Positions 1-9,035 are shown, counted from the stretch's first letter. The stretch is 59,862 bases of DNA from Pseudomonas sp. UBA1879 (GCF_002338065.1 NZ_DDHJ01000009.1:1-59862); one strand, 5' to 3'. Notes: a model not told the origin generated them from the sequence alone. Made by a program: numbers and translations.

Positions 1-139
1 TCTTCGTGCTGCGACACCCTTCCTCCATATAGCAGCCGTCTAGCGGCGATCCTTCTGCCTAGCGGCAGCGATCTCACGGAAGTCACCGCCGGCAAGGCGT
101 GCTGCTACAGAGATATCTCCTGACCGCTATGACGCCCAC
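1..139. other. Window edge without a recognisable gene
   Basis: I see no convincing reading frame, RNA gene or repeat here. It lies beyond the terminator of the mks operon. A fourth mks gene is not visible, although anything beyond the left edge is unknown. Confidence 0.4.
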
Positions 140-168
140 AAAAAACCCCGCATCGCTGCAGGGCTTTT
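140..168 (-). terminator. Rho-independent terminator of the mks operon
   Basis: Read on the minus strand this is a six-pair stem (CCCTGC against GCGGGG, one G-T pair) followed by six T residues, 19 bases after the mksB stop codon. Confidence 0.65.
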
Positions 169-186
169 CGTTACCGCTTTGAAAGC

Positions 187-3021
187 TTATTCAGCGGCCT
201 CTGCCGCCACTTCCCCAGTCTTTACTGGGCTCGCTTCTTCACGGCGACGAATGTATTTCCAGTCGGCTTCGTCGATGTAGATACCCGCCGGGCCGCTGCC
301 CCCCTCAAGGTCGATCGCCACATGTGCGGACACCTGTGGCTTAACGCTTGCCAGGATCGGCACAAAGCCCAATTGCAGGCTGGTTTCCAGCAAGGCGGCC
401 TGGTTACGTTCGTCGATGTCGGCTGCTTCGTCGAGGTAGTAGGGCAGACGCACACGGCCGGCCAAGTCGCGATCCATCAAGTGCAGCAACAGATACATGT
501 TGGTCAGCGCTTTGATGGTCATGGTTGTGCCGTTTGACGCTGCGCCATCGATATCAGTGTGGATAACGGGCTGACCATTAACCTTGGTGATTTCGAACGC
601 CAATTCGAATAGATCTTTGAGACCCAACTGGTTGTGGTTCGCAGCCACCAGACGTGCCAGATACTCTTTCGCTTCCTCGTTTTTGTTGTCTTGCTCTGCG
701 CTTTGGCTCAGGTCGAAGACCGACAGCGTTTCGCCTTCTTCGTATTGACCGGCGCTGTGGATGATCTGGTCGATGTGCTTGAGCGCTTCCTTGTTCGGCG
801 CAAGGACGATGCGGAAGCTTTCCAGGTTCGAGACCTGGCGGCGGTTGATTTCACGATTGAACAGCGCCAGTTGGTGCTCAAGACTGTCGTAGTCGCTGCG
901 GATGTTACGTAGGGTGCGGGCGATGTCGGTGACGGCTGCACGACGGGCCTTACCCAAGGTTAGCGCTTCATCCGTGCGGTGCGCGTACGCATTGATCAGC
1001 AATTGGAGACGGCGCTCCATGTCGTCTTCGCTGTCGAACTTGGCCACGCCTTTGAGGCGGACTTGGGCGTACAACGCTTCGATCTGACCATCACAACGCA
1101 ACAGGCCTTGCCAGCTGTCCTGATAGTCGTTGAGCAGAGGCAGTAGATTCTCCAGCGAATCGTCGACAGCTTCCATAAACGGCGTACCAAATGGCAGATC
1201 CGCTGGCAGCAACTGACGACGACGCAGGGCATCGTCCAGGGTGCGCTGCTTAGACTCCAGATCGCCGATTTGACGCCCCACCAGTTGCAGTTTTGCCGAC
1301 AACTGCTGGACGCGTTCGGTAAACGCATCGCTCGAGCGCTTGAGTTCGTCTTGCGCCGCTTCCATTTGCGCCAGTTGCTCGAGCTTCTCGCCTTCTTCCG
1401 CGCTGAGGGTCTGCGTGCGGCGGAAGTCTTCCAACGCCTTTTGCGCATCCAGTACCTGCTGATACAACGCTTCGGTCTGGGTTTTGCTCGCCGCGCGGTC
1501 AGCCGCAACAGCTTGCTGGGTCTTCAATTGCTTGAGTTCTTTTTCCAGACGTTCTTTCTGATCGCGCAACGCCGCGCGGTCAGCCAGCGCCTGCAAAGCA
1601 GGGGGCTCGATGTGCGAGAGGTTGATCGAAAGCCCCGGCACTTCAAAGCGCTCGCCTTTGAAGCCATCCAGAATGGCCTCCAACGATTTGACCCATGCCT
1701 CGCCATCATCCAGCGCGATGCCTTGTTCGCCGAGCGGCAGACTAAAGAGTGAGCTGTTGAACAGGCGCATCAGGCGCTCGACATCTGGCTGGGAAAACTC
1801 TTCGCGCAGTCGGGCGTAGCTATTGTTGTCCGCGTGATCGAGTTGTTGTTTCACCGACTTGAGGCGTTTTTCCAGATCGCGCAGGCGTTCATCCAGGTCT
1901 TCGGCGCTGAACTGACGAGACTGGGCCAGCGCACCCGCCAGTTCGTCGTGAGCGTCTTTGGCGGCCAGCAGTTGCTGTTCAAGCACCCGTACGTCATCGA
2001 CCAGCGCGAAGCGGTTCTTCAATACCGCCAGTTCGCCGATCCAGCGTTGAATGTCACTGATTTCTCGCTCAAGGCGCATCAGCTCCTGAGTGCCGCCCCG
2101 CTGATCGTTTTGCAGCGCGTCTTGTTCGCCGCGGTAATGCTCAGCCTGAATGACCAGCTCTTCCTTGCGCGCGTTGGAATAGTCCTGCCAGGTGCCGAGC
2201 AACGAATCCAGCAGCGGCGACAGGCGATGCAGTTTGCCGCGCAGGATGTCGCGTTGTTGGACACCATTGGCCAAGGCTTCGACCAGAGGGCCAGCGAGCA
2301 CCAACGCGTTGTAGTCCTGTTCCATGCGGCGTACATCGCGGAAGGCTTCTTCGCACGCAGCGATGTAATCCACGCTGCCGGAACGCAGGCTGTGTTCAAA
2401 CGCGTCAAGGAACAGCTGCTTCAGCTTCGCGGCGGTAATTTCGCGCATGTGCAGCAGGTTGATGAACAGCGCACGGAAGGTTTTCAGGCTCTGCTCGCTC
2501 GTGGAGCGCAGCGGAATCAGCGTCAAGTCCAACGGAATAGAGGTGTGACCACCCACCAGCAAACGACGCAGTTCGTCTGGCTTAAGCTCGTAGGCTTTCA
2601 GGCCCTGGCTTTCAAGATTGCTGAACAATTCCTTTTGGCGCAGGCACGTTTCGTTTTTCTGATAGTGCGCAAGATCCAGCTTGCCAGCATAGGCGAAAAA
2701 CTGGTGACCAAAGCCGCCGCCCGGGCCGCGACCGACGACGCCGATGACGTGAGGGCCGTGAGGCAGGGCGACTTCAACGAGGATGTAGCTGGTGTCGGAC
2801 GCGAAATAGAAGCGACGCGACTGATCGAGGCTGTACTTGCCGAAGGACATGTCCGACATGCGCGCCAGAATCGGGAATTGCAGGGCGTTGATTGACGCAC
2901 TCTTACCGAGGTTGTTCGCGCCATACACCGACAAAGGATGTTCCAACGGAAACAGCCCGAGGCTGTAACCGGCGGTGTTCAGCAGGGCGAAGCGGCGGAT
3001 GCCGTAGCGTTCCTGGCTCAT
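187..3021 (-). CDS. mksB: MksB, SMC-like ATPase of the MksBEF condensin
   Basis: MksB is the ATP-driven DNA-organising subunit of a MukB-related condensin that compacts chromosomal DNA and helps segregation. The protein has 944 residues, far shorter than MukB (about 1,480). A Walker A GANNLGKS lies at residues 34-41. Charged heptad-rich coiled-coil stretches run at about 280-400 and 485-610. A Walker B ending in YLDEA lies at 862-866. The start codon overlaps the mksE stop (ATGA), so translation is probably coupled. It is the last gene of the operon, and a terminator follows directly. No MksG (toprim nuclease) gene follows, so this looks like the housekeeping three-gene form rather than the plasmid-defence (Wadjet) form. 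Confidence 0.88.
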   Translation of the reverse strand: MSQERYGIRRFALLNTAGYSLGLFPLEHPLSVYGANNLGKSASINALQFPILARMSDMSFGKYSLDQSRRFYFASDTSYILVEVALPHGPHVIGVVGRGPGGGFGHQFFAYAGKLDLAHYQKNETCLRQKELFSNLESQGLKAYELKPDELRRLLVGGHTSIPLDLTLIPLRSTSEQSLKTFRALFINLLHMREITAAKLKQLFLDAFEHSLRSGSVDYIAACEEAFRDVRRMEQDYNALVLAGPLVEALANGVQQRDILRGKLHRLSPLLDSLLGTWQDYSNARKEELVIQAEHYRGEQDALQNDQRGGTQELMRLEREISDIQRWIGELAVLKNRFALVDDVRVLEQQLLAAKDAHDELAGALAQSRQFSAEDLDERLRDLEKRLKSVKQQLDHADNNSYARLREEFSQPDVERLMRLFNSSLFSLPLGEQGIALDDGEAWVKSLEAILDGFKGERFEVPGLSINLSHIEPPALQALADRAALRDQKERLEKELKQLKTQQAVAADRAASKTQTEALYQQVLDAQKALEDFRRTQTLSAEEGEKLEQLAQMEAAQDELKRSSDAFTERVQQLSAKLQLVGRQIGDLESKQRTLDDALRRRQLLPADLPFGTPFMEAVDDSLENLLPLLNDYQDSWQGLLRCDGQIEALYAQVRLKGVAKFDSEDDMERRLQLLINAYAHRTDEALTLGKARRAAVTDIARTLRNIRSDYDSLEHQLALFNREINRRQVSNLESFRIVLAPNKEALKHIDQIIHSAGQYEEGETLSVFDLSQSAEQDNKNEEAKEYLARLVAANHNQLGLKDLFELAFEITKVNGQPVIHTDIDGAASNGTTMTIKALTNMYLLLHLMDRDLAGRVRLPYYLDEAADIDERNQAALLETSLQLGFVPILASVKPQVSAHVAIDLEGGSGPAGIYIDEADWKYIRRREEASPVKTGEVAAEAAE

Positions 3022-3725
3022 GCGTCATGCTCCTGTTCTTCGGCGATCGCACGGGCGATTGCCTGCTCTTCGCTTTCTTCGGTGTCGTCAAACTCGGCCA
3101 GATCAAGCGGGTCGTCGGTCTGCAGCAGCTTTTCATCGCTGTCGTCGTCGATCAGCACGGGCGTCGGCAATGGCAGGTCGCTGTGCAGGCTGGCCGCCAG
3201 GTCGCGGTCCTGTTGGACCGACAGGCACACATCGAGGAAGCGATGCATCGGTGGCAGGAAGCGATAGATGCCCACTTCTTCCGACGCAAAGCCAAGCTGG
3301 GTCATGCGGCGCATGATCTTCTCTTCCAGCTCTTCCTGGGTTTGCACTTCCGCTTGCAGAAACAGGTCGCGGTATTTGTCCAGCAGCGACGGCAGTTCAT
3401 CGCGGCCCAGGCTACCGCCGTCTAGCACGGCCACCGGGTCGCGACCCTGGTCCGCCAGGTGTTCGACGAGGATGAAGGTAAACAGGGCCAGGCGCTGTGC
3501 GGTCTTGTTGACCTGCGCAGCGGCCAGATCAGGGACGAAGTAATAGAAGCCACGGGTGTCGCAGATGAGCTCGAAGCCCAATGCCTTGAACAGCGTGCGG
3601 TACTGGTCCTGAAAGTTGGACAGTTGCGCATACAGTTCAGGATCTCGTCGGCTGACGTGGTAACCCTTGAACAGCTCGCGAAAGATCGGCGCGAGCTGGG
3701 AAAGTTCGGATAGATCAAGATGCAT
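3018..3725 (-). CDS. mksE: MksE, condensin accessory subunit
   Basis: This is the small winged-helix (kite-type) subunit that binds the kleisin MksF and the MksB heads. It has 235 residues, the usual MksE length. The C-terminal 60 residues are strongly acidic (runs such as DDDSDE and EESEEQ). It overlaps mksF by 11 bases at its start and mksB by four bases at its end, which gives a tightly coupled F-E-B operon. The assignment rests on size, order and similarity to the MksE family; no catalytic motif is expected. Confidence 0.83.
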   Translation of the reverse strand: MHLDLSELSQLAPIFRELFKGYHVSRRDPELYAQLSNFQDQYRTLFKALGFELICDTRGFYYFVPDLAAAQVNKTAQRLALFTFILVEHLADQGRDPVAVLDGGSLGRDELPSLLDKYRDLFLQAEVQTQEELEEKIMRRMTQLGFASEEVGIYRFLPPMHRFLDVCLSVQQDRDLAASLHSDLPLPTPVLIDDDSDEKLLQTDDPLDLAEFDDTEESEEQAIARAIAEEQEHDA

Positions 3726-4992
3726 GGGCGGTGCCCTCGGAGTTTTCTGGGGTGGCGTCTTTGCTCGAGAGCAGGGCGAAGGAGCGCAGGCTGACGCGGT
3801 GCTCCTGGGTCAAGTATTCGCGGCGTTCGAGGCGCTCGCGTTTGAAGCGTTTCTCCCGCGACAGGCGCGAGAACCAGTACAGCAATTCGTCGGTGGCCCC
3901 AGTCGGTTCCTGCTCCAGCAACCAGACCATCAGATCCGGCATGGGCAAGGCCTCTTCGCAACGTTCGACCATTTCTTTGACCGTGCGCGGCGCCCGTGGC
4001 GGTTCGCCTTTGCGGGTGACGTTGGCCTTTGGGAAGCGCGCCGGTTTGGGCTCAAAGCGCGCCAACGCGTAAACGTAGGCTTCGACCTGGTTCGCGCTGC
4101 CAAGGAAGGTGCTTTGTGGTCGGGTGAACATCGGCATCGCGGCCTGCGGCACCGCGTCGATGCCTTTGCGCCGAATGGCCGACAGGGCCAGCGCGGCACC
4201 TCGGGTCACAGCGTTATGGCGACGGGCTTCCTCGCGCAACGGCAGCAGCAGTTCCCGGGCGTGACGCAGGGTCAGTTGCGCGCTGGTTTGCATTTCAAGG
4301 ATGCGCGCGTGCGTGCGCAGGAGCATGTCGTCGTCGACCAGATGCCCAAGCCGCTGCTGATCGCTCAACATGCGCAGCAGGACGTTTTCGACCTTGCGCA
4401 CGCCTTGTTCGAAAGCGCCGTCGGCGTTGACCAACTGAATCATCGGCTCGACGTATTCATCCCAGGTTGCCAACACCTCGGCATAACGCTGACGCAATGG
4501 AATCTGCCGGTCGCTGGTCTTGGCGCGTTCGGCCACGGCAACCAGCGCCTGTTCATCGTTGGCGAGCTTTTTAAGCACGTCGCGCACGCGCATGTCGAGC
4601 AGGCGCAACTGGCGAGCGAGGTCGTTGGCATCGCGGGCTTCGAAGGCTTCCTGAATGTAACCGGCCAGCCGCTCCAGATGGCGCAGGTAGGCTTCGATTT
4701 CCAGGCACAGGCCCAAGCGGTGTTCGCGGCGCAGGTACGACAGGAAGTCGTGGATCTGGGCGTTCAGCTCGAAACGGTTCGGGCTTTTGGCCACGGGAAC
4801 CAGAATGTCGAGACGAATCCACACGTCCAGCAGGTGGGTGATGTCCTGGGGTGTGCTTTCCAGTTGCTGGGCGGCCAATTGCAGACGCAGTTCGCTGAGG
4901 CTCAGAGTGCCTTGGTCGAAATGCTCGCACAGTGGCTCAAGAAGCGCCCAGTGTTCGGCAAGGGCGCGCAGGACGCGCTTAGGTTCGATCAT
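3715..4992 (-). CDS. mksF: MksF, kleisin subunit of the MksBEF condensin
   Basis: MksF is the kleisin-like linker of the Mks condensin and bridges the MksB ATPase heads. The chosen ATG begins MIEPKRVLRA and gives 425 residues. A GTG 66 bases upstream (position 5058) would add 22 residues, but a promoter-like TACAAT lies inside that extension, so I prefer the shorter form. Neither start has a clear ribosome site. The protein is helical, with an N-terminal winged-helix-like part and basic segments near residues 300-340. It is the first gene of the mksFEB operon, divergent from the gene at 5139. Confidence 0.82.
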   Translation of the reverse strand: MIEPKRVLRALAEHWALLEPLCEHFDQGTLSLSELRLQLAAQQLESTPQDITHLLDVWIRLDILVPVAKSPNRFELNAQIHDFLSYLRREHRLGLCLEIEAYLRHLERLAGYIQEAFEARDANDLARQLRLLDMRVRDVLKKLANDEQALVAVAERAKTSDRQIPLRQRYAEVLATWDEYVEPMIQLVNADGAFEQGVRKVENVLLRMLSDQQRLGHLVDDDMLLRTHARILEMQTSAQLTLRHARELLLPLREEARRHNAVTRGAALALSAIRRKGIDAVPQAAMPMFTRPQSTFLGSANQVEAYVYALARFEPKPARFPKANVTRKGEPPRAPRTVKEMVERCEEALPMPDLMVWLLEQEPTGATDELLYWFSRLSREKRFKRERLERREYLTQEHRVSLRSFALLSSKDATPENSEGTAHAS

Positions 4993-5027
4993 CGGATGGG
5001 GCCGCTGGTTGGCAAATAAAAGCGGCG

Positions 5028-5056
5028 ATTGTACTGCATCGCAGGGGTTGGTTTTC
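5028..5056 (-). promoter_or_regulatory. Possible promoter of mksFEB
   Basis: The minus strand shows a good -10 hexamer TACAAT at 5033-5028 and only a weak -35 (GAAAAC) 17 bases upstream. Transcription would start about 28 bases before the ATG at 4992, supporting that start over the upstream GTG. Confidence 0.4.
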
Positions 5057-5138
5057 ACCCTCAGTCGATCAACTGCGGCGGGATGCGTCGAAGGTCTGTA
5101 GAATGCCCCTCCTGACTTTGTCCACAGGTGGCTGTCCC

Positions 5139-5945
5139 TTGCTCAACGAGCCTCGCCGCCGCGCTTATCTGACCGCCATGCAGGTGGTCAGCTGGCTGCC
5201 GCGCACCGAACTGCCTTTTGCTGCGCCTTCGCGTCCGGAGCTGCTTGCGCCGTTGCCGGTGTTCGAGGACGAGGTCGTCGAAACCATGCCCTCGATGGCG
5301 CCTGCGATCTCGCTCAATCAGGCGTCCACCCCTGCCGCGCCCTTGGCGCGTACGGTGGAGCGGCCGAAGATCGAGATTCCTCGTCCAGCCTCTGCTGCTA
5401 AACCGGTGGTCAAGCCGGTCGAAGAGGAAACCGCTCCTGAGGTCGTGAAAGCGCCTGTTGCGCCGCCACCTCGTTTCGCTCTGCAATTGTTGCGCGCGGG
5501 CAGCTGCTTGCTGTTGGTCGAGCTGGCCACGGGCGAGCCCTTTCAGAGTCGCGACCCTTCCTATTTGTTGCTCAAGGATATGCTGCGTGCCGCGGGTTTG
5601 CCTGACAGCCCGCAGATCATTGGCGAGCCTGTGCGTTGGCCGCTGTTGGTGAGGGGGCAGATGGATCAAGGTCCTGAGGCTGCCCGGGATTTCGTTCAAG
5701 GGTTCCTGTCCGCTCGCGTCGAGGAGGACCCTTGCACCTGCCTATGGCTGATCGGACTGCCAGCGGTACGCTTTGCCGGGGAAGTTGACGCTGAATCCTA
5801 CAATCTTGAATTCCAGGTTGAAGGCCTGGGGTCGGCCTGGGCGCTGCCGGGTCTGGAACTCTTGATGGACGAGCCTCAGCGCAAGGCCGATGTGTGGCGT
5901 GCCATGCGTCAAATGATGGGACGTTGGAAGAGCGTAAATGAGTGA
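5139..5945 (+). CDS. Conserved Pseudomonas protein upstream of rimI, proline/alanine-rich middle
   Basis: The function is unknown. I chose the TTG at 5139 (LNEPRRRAYL...), six bases after an AGGTGG ribosome site. An ATG at 5103 overlaps a TAGAAT -10-like hexamer and is a less likely start. The protein has about 268 residues: a short conserved N-terminus with VVSWLPRTELPFA, a disordered Pro/Ala/Val/Lys-rich stretch at about 40-115 that resembles a TonB linker by composition only, and a globular C-terminal half. Such proteins are sometimes labelled TonB-like, but I see no membrane anchor. Its stop overlaps the rimI start by eight bases, implying co-translation. Confidence 0.7.
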   Translation: MLNEPRRRAYLTAMQVVSWLPRTELPFAAPSRPELLAPLPVFEDEVVETMPSMAPAISLNQASTPAAPLARTVERPKIEIPRPASAAKPVVKPVEEETAPEVVKAPVAPPPRFALQLLRAGSCLLLVELATGEPFQSRDPSYLLLKDMLRAAGLPDSPQIIGEPVRWPLLVRGQMDQGPEAARDFVQGFLSARVEEDPCTCLWLIGLPAVRFAGEVDAESYNLEFQVEGLGSAWALPGLELLMDEPQRKADVWRAMRQMMGRWKSVNE

Positions 5946-6390
5946 TGCCGTAACGTTTCGCCGCATGACCGAAGCCGATCTGGAAGCGGTGTTGAAAATC
6001 GAATACGCGGCGTTCAGCCACCCGTGGACCCGCGGCATTTTTCTTGATGGGCTCAAATCCTACGAAATTTGGCTGATGTTCGAAGGTAATCAGCAGGTGG
6101 GGCATGGCGTCATCAACGTCATCATTGATGAGGCGCATTTGCTCAACATCACGGTCAAGCCGGAAAGTCAGGGCCGCGGGTTGGGGCTGTTGTTGCTCGA
6201 CAAGCTGATGAAGCGCGCGTACGAACTGAACGGGCGTGAGTGCTTCCTTGAATTGCGGGCGAGCAATCAGTCGGCGTATCGACTGTATGAACGTTATGGC
6301 TTTAATGAGGTGGGGCGGCGTCGTGATTACTATCCGGCTGTCGGTGGGCGCGAAGATGCGCTGGTGATGGCCTGCACGCTGACGGATTGA
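5938..6390 (+). CDS. rimI: RimI, ribosomal protein bS18 alanine N-acetyltransferase
   Basis: This is a GNAT-fold acetyltransferase that acetylates the N-terminal alanine of ribosomal protein bS18, using acetyl-CoA. It has 150 residues, standard for RimI. The acetyl-CoA pyrophosphate-binding motif is SQGRGLG, followed by a helix. The substrate-side signature NQSAYRLYERYGFNEVGRR and YYPAVGGREDALVMA near the C-terminus are typical of the family. It overlaps the preceding gene and probably shares its transcript. A hairpin follows at 6423-6448. Confidence 0.9.
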   Translation: MSDAVTFRRMTEADLEAVLKIEYAAFSHPWTRGIFLDGLKSYEIWLMFEGNQQVGHGVINVIIDEAHLLNITVKPESQGRGLGLLLLDKLMKRAYELNGRECFLELRASNQSAYRLYERYGFNEVGRRRDYYPAVGGREDALVMACTLTD

Positions 6391-6422
6391 TTACAGAGAT
6401 ACAGTCGCGACGTGAATTGACC

Positions 6423-6448
6423 GTGGGAGTGCACGAGCTCACTCCCAC
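6423..6448. repeat. Hairpin of REP type between convergent genes
   Basis: Nine-pair perfect inverted repeat GTGGGAGTG / CACTCCCAC around an eight-base loop, in the gap between rimI and the convergent acidic protein gene. There is no T-run. It looks like a solitary REP-derived stem. Confidence 0.55.
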
Positions 6449-6511
6449 AGCGGATTGTATTCTCAGGATAGGAGAACCCGGGCGTGCTCCCCCGAGGACT
6501 GCGGGCCGGGC

Positions 6512-6925
6512 TCAGACCCCCGGCTTGCCGTCCAACGGATCCAGGATCGCCATTTCCTCCTCATCGAGCCCGTCGCCGCCGCCAATGTCGTCCTCATCCA
6601 CGATGCTCAGGTCAAAGTCGGCCGGGCCGCCTTCGCCTGCTTCTCGCGGTGAGCGTGAACCGTCCTCATCGATCAGGGTTTCCGGGCTCATGTCATCGTC
6701 CGTGGGGTTGTGATCGTCGGTCGAAGCACCGGTCATGCCTGCTTCGCGGACGCGTTCGTCGGAAATGTACGTGTCGAGTTCATCTGCGGGGATGGTGTCG
6801 CCGATTCGCCCGCTGGGTTCGTTATTGTCATTGAAGTTAAGCTCCTCCATTGAGCCCATGCGGTCTTCGTTGTCGTCGATGGGTTCAGGCTGGGTGGCGC
6901 CAAACGGGCGGCGAGAGTCGTTCAT
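6512..6925 (-). CDS. Acidic, probably disordered conserved Pseudomonas protein
   Basis: 137 residues, very rich in Asp, Glu, Gly and Ser, with almost no hydrophobic core. It has short acidic runs (TDDDMS, DEDDIGGGDG, LDEEEMAILD) and no signal peptide or membrane segment. Homologues next to rimI in other pseudomonads carry the name serine kinase/phosphatase, but I see no kinase or phosphatase motif and would not use that name. The gene is convergent with rimI and divergent from the carbonic anhydrase gene. Confidence 0.7.
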   Translation of the reverse strand: MNDSRRPFGATQPEPIDDNEDRMGSMEELNFNDNNEPSGRIGDTIPADELDTYISDERVREAGMTGASTDDHNPTDDDMSPETLIDEDGSRSPREAGEGGPADFDLSIVDEDDIGGGDGLDEEEMAILDPLDGKPGV

Positions 6926-7074
6926 GGCAAATCCTCATTGTGAGCGGTCTTACTGAGGTGGACCGGGGGGCACTGAGAAGATTCACTCCGCTTCTTGATC
7001 GGTAGAGGCAAAACGGCGTGACCCTACGCGTCGATCGCCAGTCATAGCTGGGCATCATTCCTGAGGCATCACGT

Positions 7075-7716
7075 ATGAACGAATTACAAGATCTGATCGA
7101 TAACAACGAACGTTGGGCGGCGGCCATCAAAGAGGAAGACCCTGAGTTCTTCGCCAAGCTGGCCCGTCAGCAAACCCCCGAATACCTCTGGATCGGCTGT
7201 TCGGATGCGCGCGTCCCGGCCAATGAAATTGTCGGCATGTTGCCGGGCGACCTGTTCGTGCACCGCAATGTGGCCAACGTCGTGCTGCACACTGATCTGA
7301 ACTGCCTGTCGGTGATTCAGTACGCCGTCGATGTCCTCAAGGTCAAACACATTCTCGTCACCGGCCACTACGGGTGTGGCGGCGTGCGGGCGTCGATGCA
7401 AGACCGTCAATTCGGCCTGATCGATGGTTGGCTGCGCACCATTCGCGATTTGTATTACGAGAACCGGGAGCTGCTGAGCAAGCTGCCGACCGAGGAAGAG
7501 CAGGTCGACCGCCTGTGCGAATTGAACGTGATTCAGCAGGTGGCCAACGTCGGGCATACCAGCATTGTGCAGAACGCCTGGCATCGCGGGCAGAAACTGT
7601 CGATCCACGGCTGTATTTACGGGATCAAGGACGGTCGCTGGAAAAGCCTGAATACGACGATCAGCGGCTTTGAGCAGTTGCCGCCGCAGTACCGTTTGCG
7701 TCCGTTGGGCGAGTGA
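7075..7716 (+). CDS. Beta-class carbonic anhydrase
   Basis: A zinc enzyme interconverting CO2 and bicarbonate in the cytoplasm. The beta-class zinc and catalytic residues are all present: Cys42, Asp44 and Arg46 in WIGCSDARVP, then His98 and Cys101 in TGHYGCGG. The length, 213 residues, is normal for Can-type enzymes. GAGG lies about 11 bases upstream of the ATG. The gene stands alone, with a hairpin at 7776-7805 between it and the convergent gene. Confidence 0.93.
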   Translation: MNELQDLIDNNERWAAAIKEEDPEFFAKLARQQTPEYLWIGCSDARVPANEIVGMLPGDLFVHRNVANVVLHTDLNCLSVIQYAVDVLKVKHILVTGHYGCGGVRASMQDRQFGLIDGWLRTIRDLYYENRELLSKLPTEEEQVDRLCELNVIQQVANVGHTSIVQNAWHRGQKLSIHGCIYGIKDGRWKSLNTTISGFEQLPPQYRLRPLGE

Positions 7717-7775
7717 TGCTTCTGAAGCAGCGGCTAGCGGAATCCAACGCAAGATGTGAGACAGGGCCGCTGGAT

Positions 7776-7805
7776 ATGTAGGAGTGAGCAAGCCCACTCC
7801 TACAT
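7776..7805. terminator. Bidirectional hairpin between convergent genes
   Basis: An 11-pair perfect inverted repeat (ATGTAGGAGTG / CACTCCTACAT) with an eight-base loop AGCAAGCC. The sequence belongs to the TGTAGGAGTGAGC family of Pseudomonas REP hairpins and probably also ends both flanking transcripts. Confidence 0.55.
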
Positions 7806-7809
7806 GGCG

Positions 7810-8976
7810 TCAGGCTTGTTTCTTGACCATTTCAGGCAATGGCTTGCGCAGTTGATCCAACTGACGGCCCACTGATCCGGTCCGGCATTTCGCGGCCGCC
7901 TGATCAGGCGTCAGGTTGCGAATCGAGGTGTAAAACAGCTTGCAGGTCTCGACCTTGTGGGTCACCTGCCATTGGGTTGCGCACTGGGTCAGTAGGGACG
8001 CTGCATTCGACCCCGGTGTCTGACCCATGCCCGCTTGCCAGCACGCGGCACTCAAATCCTGCCCCATGACTTTCAAACCCGCCGCATCGGCTTTGGCTTC
8101 GTCGCCGCCATAGTTGCTCTTGTCCGCCGCATACCATATGTAGCTCGGGTGATTGGCGCCAATCACCGACACGGTTTGCCCGGTCGCAGGGCTGATGATG
8201 GCAAGGCCCAGCACCGGCACATTGACGTTGTACTGCGCTTTCAACCAGTTCCGTACCGGCGCGCCGAACGCGACCATAGGCAGCGACGTGCCCGCAGCGC
8301 TTTGGCTCACGTTTTTGACCATGGTGGTCTGATAGTCGTTGAAGTAGCTGTAGACGCCTTCCAGATCACTGCCCGCATTGGCTGGCGCGGCAATGGGAGC
8401 GATGTCGATGATGGTCTGATACGCCGGCGTTTGATCGGCCGGAATGCCGTTGTCCGTCAGCAACGTGGCCCAGCGGTCGGTGGTGGCCGAGCGCAGATAG
8501 TCTTGAGCCTGCGTCAGCGAGTAATCCGGCGGGAAGTGCAGCAGCTCGACACTCTTGCGATTCTCCAGCGCCATGCCCAGCGGCAGGAACAGGTACCAAT
8601 TGTAAGCAAACTTGCCATCGGCATTGAGCTTGCTCGCGCCCGTGTAAGCAAGGTCTCCGGCGTTCAGCAGGCGGGTCAGCGGCTTGTCGTAGCCATCTGG
8701 CACACCGGTGATCTTGGCATGTAACTGATCATTGTCGTTGGTCACGCTGACCTTGGCGCTCGGGTAGCCGTCGCGCTGAACGCTTTGGGACAGGTAATGC
8801 TCGACCGTCTGCTCCAGCGTCCAGTTACGGAAGCAGATGACATTGCAGTTATTGGGGTAGGCGAAGAGTCGGGTGACGCGGTCCTTGCTGCCAAGGCTGA
8901 CATCGACGTCAGCGTGGACGGTGAAGCTGAGCGCAAGGGCTGTGAGGGCAACGCTCAATGCTGCGGTTTTCTTCAT
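7810..8976 (-). CDS. Exported protein of unknown function
   Basis: I do not recognise this family. The start at 8976 (MKKTAALSVA) has AAGGAC six bases upstream; an ATG two codons earlier is too close to that site. A Sec signal peptide of about 21 residues ends in TVHADVD. The 388-residue precursor is mostly soluble. It has a Cys pair near the mature N-terminus (NNCNVICF) and further Cys residues near the C-terminus (AACWQ, TQCATQ, VETCKLF, AAKCRTG), suggesting disulfides in the periplasm. Two inverted repeats lie in its leader (9000-9035). It ends against the carbonic anhydrase gene. Confidence 0.65.
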   Translation of the reverse strand: MKKTAALSVALTALALSFTVHADVDVSLGSKDRVTRLFAYPNNCNVICFRNWTLEQTVEHYLSQSVQRDGYPSAKVSVTNDNDQLHAKITGVPDGYDKPLTRLLNAGDLAYTGASKLNADGKFAYNWYLFLPLGMALENRKSVELLHFPPDYSLTQAQDYLRSATTDRWATLLTDNGIPADQTPAYQTIIDIAPIAAPANAGSDLEGVYSYFNDYQTTMVKNVSQSAAGTSLPMVAFGAPVRNWLKAQYNVNVPVLGLAIISPATGQTVSVIGANHPSYIWYAADKSNYGGDEAKADAAGLKVMGQDLSAACWQAGMGQTPGSNAASLLTQCATQWQVTHKVETCKLFYTSIRNLTPDQAAAKCRTGSVGRQLDQLRKPLPEMVKKQA

Positions 8977-8999
8977 GCTCATGTCCTTGATGGCGTGGG

Positions 9000-9035
9000 C
9001 ATCCGTCTGCGCGGATGTGTTTCAATAATGAAACA
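9000..9035 (-). promoter_or_regulatory. Two inverted repeats upstream of the unknown exported protein
   Basis: An 18-base operator-like palindrome (TGTTTCA-ATAA-TGAAACA, 9018-9035) lies next to a smaller repeat, CATCCG-TCTGCG-CGGATG (9000-9017), 24-60 bases before the start codon at 8976. The regulator is unknown. Confidence 0.4.

Noticed and set aside
1834..2895. 353-codon plus-strand frame opposite mksB
   Set aside because: Antisense to coiled-coil codons; rich in Gln and Arg, no family resemblance.
5103..5138. ATG at 5103 as the start of the rimI-upstream gene
   Set aside because: It overlaps a TAGAAT -10-like hexamer, whereas the TTG at 5139 has an AGGTGG six bases upstream.
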